From an uncultured Gammaproteobacteria bacterium (lineage in GTDB: Bacteria > Pseudomonadota > Gammaproteobacteria > GCA-001735895), in assembly GCA_945787265.1 (NCBI GenBank), contig CALZHS010000034.1:1-9510 (forward strand): 9,510 nucleotides of DNA, in the 5' to 3' direction. Each line of letters begins with the position of its first letter. The stretch's first letter is position 1. The notes beneath the pieces were generated by a model. The model was not told the origin of the DNA. It saw only the letters and a list, made by a program, of their open reading frames with translations, and searched no databases. Shown here piece after piece: positions 6,459 to 9,510 of this stretch. The translations under genes and the position numbers were made by a program.

Positions 6459-7289
6459 TTATTGGTCGTAGATGGTGGCGATGGGCTGGCGCTTGTGCGC
6501 GGTGGTCAGGAAGATGTGGATGATGCGCTGCTCTGCATCGGGATCGATTTTTTTGCCCTCGAGGAAATCATCGATCTGCTCGTAGCTCAAGCCGAGGGTT
6601 TCCTCATCGGGCTTGGACGGCGCAAGTGACTCGAGGTCTGCGGTCGGGGTCTTGGTGATGATTTGTTCGGGTGCGCCGAGCTCGGCCGCCAGCTGCCGCA
6701 CCTGGCGTTTGTTGAGCCCAAATAATGGCACCAAATCGCAGGCGCCATCGCCGTACTTGGTATAAAAACCGGTTACGTTTTCGGCCGAGTGATCGGTGCC
6801 GAGCACCAGCCCGTCGAGCAGGCCGGCAATTTCGTACTGCGCGATCATGCGCATACGCGCCTTGACGTTGCCTTTGACAAAGTCCTGTTGGGCAGGCGTC
6901 TGGTTCGCCAATCCCTGTTTGGCCAGAGCCTCCAGGGTGGACGCGTGGATAGCGTCGGTGCCGGGCTGGACGTTGACCGTCACGCTGTGGCTGGGCTGAA
7001 TAAAATCGAGCGCCAGCTGTGCGTCGGTTTCGTCGGCCTGGGTCGCGTAAGGCAGCCTCACCGCGATGAATCGATACTGGTTGTTGTCATGGTTGAGTTC
7101 GTCAATCGCGATTTGTGCCAGGCGGCCACAGGTGCAGGAATCGATACCGCCACTGATTCCCAGCACCAGTGTTACCTGGCCACTGAGTTCTAATTCGTAT
7201 TTGATAAAGTCCACCCGTCGTCGGATCTCGTACTGGACATCGATTTCAGGCAGCACCTGCATTTCAGCAATTATGTCGGCTTGGTTCAT
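6459..7289 (-). CDS. nadE: NadE, ammonia-dependent NAD(+) synthetase
   Basis: NadE performs the last step of NAD synthesis, amidating nicotinic acid adenine dinucleotide with ammonia and ATP in the cytoplasm. The product is 276 residues, like the 275 of E. coli NadE, and has no glutaminase domain, so free ammonia is the expected nitrogen source. Motifs in order: EIRRRVDFIK (21-30), the PP-loop LVLGISGGIDS with SGGIDS at 46-51, FIAVRLPY, FVKGNVKARMRM, VLGTDHSAEN, FTKYGDG-type FYTKYGDGACD, PLFGLNKRQ, and KTPTADLE. ATG 7289 is chosen because it aligns with the E. coli N-terminus within one residue. It lies 8 bases after the stop of the aldo/keto reductase gene but has no good ribosome binding site. 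A TTG at 7331, inside the upstream gene, does have one and would add 14 residues. Third gene of the bamD operon; its 3' end faces lipA across the palindromic region. Confidence 0.95.
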   Translation of the reverse strand: MNQADIIAEMQVLPEIDVQYEIRRRVDFIKYELELSGQVTLVLGISGGIDSCTCGRLAQIAIDELNHDNNQYRFIAVRLPYATQADETDAQLALDFIQPSHSVTVNVQPGTDAIHASTLEALAKQGLANQTPAQQDFVKGNVKARMRMIAQYEIAGLLDGLVLGTDHSAENVTGFYTKYGDGACDLVPLFGLNKRQVRQLAAELGAPEQIITKTPTADLESLAPSKPDEETLGLSYEQIDDFLEGKKIDPDAEQRIIHIFLTTAHKRQPIATIYDQ

Positions 7290-7297
7290 GGTTTTGG

Positions 7298-8341
7298 CTA
7301 AAAAGGTATTGGATTGAGACGGTATACGCAATGGATATCCTCCAGCACTTCGTCACTGAGTTCAAGCTCGGCAGCCCCTAGATTAACAGCCAGTTGGTCG
7401 ATACTGGTAGCGCCAATAATACTCGATGTCACGAAGGGTCGCTGGTTGCAGAAAGCAATTGCCATCTGAGCAGGGTTGATGCCATGTTTATGGGCTATCG
7501 AAACATAGGCATCGACAACCGTCCACATATTGTCATTGACGCGACCATACATATCGGGAGTGATCGTCATGCGCGAGCCTTCCGGCCTGGTGCCTTTCTG
7601 GTATTTTCCAGTCAACATGCCACAGGCCAGCGGAGAATAGGGCAGAAGTCCCACTTTCTCGTGGTGTGAAAGCTCAGCCAGATCGAGGTCATGCGTGCGA
7701 TACATCAGGCTATATTCATTTTGCAGCGACGCGACGCGCGGGAAACCATTGGCATCCGCAATTTTTAGAAACTGACAGGTGCCCCAGCAGGTTTCGTTGG
7801 AGAGGCCTATGCTACGCACCTTACCTGCAGCGACCAGCTCTCCCAGGTATTCAAGCGTTGCAAAAATGTGATCGAGGGTTTCCTGTTTATCCTGCCGGGT
7901 CGGATCGAAGCGCCAGTTCTGGCGGAAGTGGTAGTGGCCGCGGTTGGGCCAGTGCAACTGGTACAAATCGATGTAATCGGTTTGCAGGCGCTGCAGGCTG
8001 CCCTCGATGCTGACGCGTATCTTCTGCGGGCTGATTGCAATGCCATCCTGGACATCTTTATTACCTTTGCCGGCCACCTTGCTTGCCAGGATGACCTGGT
8101 CGCGCTTTCCCGAGGCCTGCAACCAGTTACCGATTATTTCTTCGGTTCTGCCGGTCGTTTTCGAGGTCATGGGAATCGCCGGGTACAGTTCCGCGGTATC
8201 AATGAAATTAACGCCGTGATCGAGCGCGTAATCAAGCTGGGCATGCCCTTCGGCCTGCGTATTCTGTGTGCCCCAGGTCATCGAGCCCAGGCAAATCTCA
8301 CTGACATGGATGTCGGTATGACCGAGTTGCCGGTACTCCAT
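7298..8341 (-). CDS. tas: Tas-like NADP(H)-dependent aldo/keto reductase
   Basis: A 347-residue aldo/keto reductase most like E. coli Tas (346 residues), a cytoplasmic NADPH-dependent oxidoreductase whose natural substrate is not known. The (beta/alpha)8 barrel family motifs are visible: LGHTDIHVSEICLGSMTWG at the start, then the catalytic tetrad Asp48 and Tyr53 (FIDTAELYP), Lys88 (LASKVAG) and His130 (LYQLHWP). Further features are GLSNET, QNEYSLMYR, YSPLACGMLTGKY and the C-terminal cofactor-binding SSIIGATSIDQL. The Tas-type long loop after Tyr53 and the WPNRGHYHF region separate it from shorter reductases. Its ATG overlaps the bamD stop by one base (TGATG) and its TAG lies 8 bases before the nadE ATG, so the three genes appear to be one transcript. 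It may serve redox or carbonyl detoxification beside nadE, but that is inference. The symbol is by resemblance to Tas and is less certain than the family. Confidence 0.9.
   Translation of the reverse strand: MEYRQLGHTDIHVSEICLGSMTWGTQNTQAEGHAQLDYALDHGVNFIDTAELYPAIPMTSKTTGRTEEIIGNWLQASGKRDQVILASKVAGKGNKDVQDGIAISPQKIRVSIEGSLQRLQTDYIDLYQLHWPNRGHYHFRQNWRFDPTRQDKQETLDHIFATLEYLGELVAAGKVRSIGLSNETCWGTCQFLKIADANGFPRVASLQNEYSLMYRTHDLDLAELSHHEKVGLLPYSPLACGMLTGKYQKGTRPEGSRMTITPDMYGRVNDNMWTVVDAYVSIAHKHGINPAQMAIAFCNQRPFVTSSIIGATSIDQLAVNLGAAELELSDEVLEDIHCVYRLNPIPF
7338..7343 (-). promoter_or_regulatory. Strong Shine-Dalgarno before an alternative nadE start
   Basis: On the minus strand GGAGGA is followed, after six bases, by the TTG at 7331, which is in frame with nadE. 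The site lies inside the last codons of the aldo/keto reductase gene, where it also encodes part of VLEDIH. It may load ribosomes for nadE directly at TTG or by sliding to ATG 7289, or it may be a coincidence of coding sequence. Confidence 0.35.
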
Positions 8342-9078
8342 CAGGAATCCTGGTTGTAATTTAAATCGATAATTCTCTGGGTATCACGCGCGAGTTCATC
8401 CATCTCGAGTGCCTGGTAAGCCTTGAGCTGCAGCTCGAGGGCTGGCTTGATAACGCTTGTGCCCTGGTAGTTTTGCAGGATAAATTTAGTCCGGTTGACA
8501 ACAGCAACCCATGCATCTCGCGACGCGTAGTAGCTGGCCACACTAAAGTCGGCCCTGGCTAACTCACTGCGTAGATAAATCATGCGTTTGCTCGCATCTT
8601 CCACGTACTTGCTATCGGGGAAGCGTTGCACCAGTAGCCTGAAATCATTGTATGAAGTCAGCATTAGGTTTTTATCGAACTCCGACAGGTCACGCTCGGA
8701 GATTACGTCGAGAATCGTGCCACCGCGTTCGAAATTGACGAGTCCTTTGAGGTAATAGGCATAATCAACGGCTGGGTCACGCGGATGCAGCTTAATAAAG
8801 CGATCAATCGCGGTGATCGCGGAATCTGGCTCGTCGAATTTATAGTAGGCATATGCGACGTCGATTTGCGCCTGGGTTGCGTGCTTGCCAAATGGATATC
8901 TCGATTCCAGGGTCTCGTAGTACTCGATCGCGGTCAGGTAGTTGCCGCTGTCGAGTTCCGCGCGGGCTTCAAGATAAAACCTTTCTGCGCTCCATTCCGC
9001 GGTAGGGTCTATGTCCTCTTTGGCGGGACCGCAGGCAACCAGGCTGAGCACGAGAAGGGCGTAAATAATGAAACGCAT
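8341..9078 (-). CDS. bamD: BamD, outer-membrane protein assembly lipoprotein
   Basis: BamD is the essential lipoprotein partner of BamA in the BAM complex, which folds beta-barrel proteins into the outer membrane. The product is 245 residues, the same length as E. coli BamD. A signal peptide ends in the lipobox LVAC with the lipidated Cys at 16; Gly at +2 is consistent with Lol export to the outer membrane. The rest is tetratricopeptide-like helical repeats: AELDSGNYLTAIEYYETLESRYPFG, AYAYYKFDEPDSAITAIDRFIKLHP, YNDFRLLVQRFPDSKYVEDASKRM, and ASYYASRDAWVAVVNRTKFIL, all matching the BamD pattern (RYPFG, AIDRFI, YY-R-AWVAVVNR). The gene diverges from rluD as in E. coli and begins an operon with the aldo/keto reductase and nadE. 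The leader is short and no strong ribosome binding site is visible before the ATG. Confidence 0.96.
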   Translation of the reverse strand: MRFIIYALLVLSLVACGPAKEDIDPTAEWSAERFYLEARAELDSGNYLTAIEYYETLESRYPFGKHATQAQIDVAYAYYKFDEPDSAITAIDRFIKLHPRDPAVDYAYYLKGLVNFERGGTILDVISERDLSEFDKNLMLTSYNDFRLLVQRFPDSKYVEDASKRMIYLRSELARADFSVASYYASRDAWVAVVNRTKFILQNYQGTSVIKPALELQLKAYQALEMDELARDTQRIIDLNYNQDS

Positions 9079-9109
9079 TGAGTTAGCTACTTTGTTAAGA
9101 TCTAAGGGC

Positions 9110-9137
9110 TTGTCTAGCGAAAAACGGGTAGTATAAC
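9110..9137 (+). promoter_or_regulatory. Candidate rluD promoter, back to back with a bamD -10
   Basis: TTGTCT (9110-9115) and TATAAC (9132-9137) are spaced by 16 bases and read towards rluD. The predicted transcript would start at or next to the ATG at 9144, so the mRNA may be leaderless; indeed no ribosome binding site precedes the ATG. On the opposite strand TATACT (9135-9130) could be the -10 for bamD, although no good -35 sits at 17 bases. The two -10 boxes overlap, so the promoters would compete. Read by eye; moderate support. Confidence 0.35.
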
Positions 9138-9143
9138 CAGCGC

Positions 9144-9510
9144 ATGAAATTAATTCAGCAAAGTTTCCAGATTGAAAAGCAGCAGGCTGGGAACCGTCTT
9201 GATCATGCCTTGCACCTGTTGCTTCCCGAATACTCGCGCTCCAGGATTCAGGATTGGATTCAGCAGGGTTTTGTCTCTGTTAATGATGAACTCTGTAAGC
9301 CCAGGCAAAAGGTTTTCGACGGCGACATGGTGGATCTGGATGTTCCCGAGCAAGTCAGAATTTCTGATCAGCCACAGGCCGTCAACTTCGAAATTCTTTA
9401 CCAGGATGAAGACATCATTTTGGTGAATAAGCCGTCCAACCTGGTTGTGCACCCCGCTGCCGGTCACCTGGACTGAACCCTGGTTAACGGGCTACTCGCG
9501 CATGTCGCGA
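9144..9510 (+). pseudogene. rluD: RluD, 23S rRNA pseudouridine synthase, interrupted by in-frame TGA (3' part beyond window)
   Basis: RluD converts U1911, U1915 and U1917 in helix 69 of 23S rRNA to pseudouridine. Residues about 15-75 are an S4 RNA-binding domain (NRLDHALHLLLPEYSRSRIQDWIQQGFVSVN and KVFDGDMV), and the catalytic domain begins with YQDEDIILVNKPSNLVVHPAAG. The frame then meets TGA at 9474-9476 after 110 codons. E. coli RluD reads DLVVHPGAGNPDGTVLNALL; here the sequence is NLVVHPAAGHLD, stop, TLVNGLLAHVA, so the stop replaces the conserved Gly and the RluD frame continues in phase to the window edge. One G-to-T change (GGA to TGA) explains it. The catalytic Asp (HRLDxxTSG motif) lies beyond the window, so the 110-residue product would be inactive. 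ATG 9144 fits the E. coli start within one residue. A real nonsense mutation and an assembly or base-calling error cannot be told apart here. Confidence 0.85.

Noticed and set aside
7868..8359. A 163-codon + strand open frame
   Set aside because: It lies wholly antisense to the clearly recognised aldo/keto reductase, whose catalytic residues are on the other strand.
9474..9476. Genome-wide reading of TGA as glycine
   Set aside because: rodA, mltB, dacA and bamD in this window all end at TGA at the length expected for their families.

Overview
The window looks like a chromosomal segment of a gammaproteobacterium of roughly balanced GC content. The evidence is gene order and protein resemblance: rodA-mltB-rlpA-dacA-ybeD-lipB-lipA is the elongasome/lipoate neighbourhood known from Pseudomonas and (without mltB) Escherichia, and bamD diverging from rluD is also a classical gammaproteobacterial pair. 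The species cannot be told from this sequence. Nearly all of it is housekeeping DNA; no phage, transposase, CRISPR array or defence gene is visible.

Layout. Positions 1-4318 (+ strand) hold five tightly packed envelope genes: rodA (5' end cut off by the window), mltB, rlpA, dacA and the DUF493 gene ybeD. Stops and starts overlap by 1-4 bases except before dacA, where a 71-base gap carries a credible sigma-70 promoter. RodA polymerises glycan strands, MltB and RlpA cleave them, and DacA trims the stem peptides. Positions 4441-6001 (+) hold lipB and lipA, the two steps of endogenous lipoate synthesis, overlapping by 32 bases and both using non-ATG starts (TTG, GTG).

Positions 6002-6458 contain no gene. 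They lie between the convergent lipA and nadE and hold two large nested inverted-repeat elements. Element 1 (6019-6148) has perfect 27-bp arms around two small hairpins. Element 2 (6224-6418) has perfect 25-bp outer arms, then an 8-bp and a perfect 22-bp inner stem, again around two small hairpins. The arm sequences differ but the plan is the same. This is the most unusual structure in the window.

Positions 6459-9078 (- strand) hold a compact operon transcribed in the order bamD (outer-membrane assembly lipoprotein), a Tas-type aldo/keto reductase, and nadE (ammonia-dependent NAD synthetase). From a short shared promoter region (9079-9143) rluD runs to the right. Its reading frame is interrupted by a TGA exactly where the conserved Gly of the family's HPxAGxxxGT stretch belongs, and the RluD-like frame continues in phase after it. 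It is therefore a nonsense mutation, a sequence error, or a read-through candidate.
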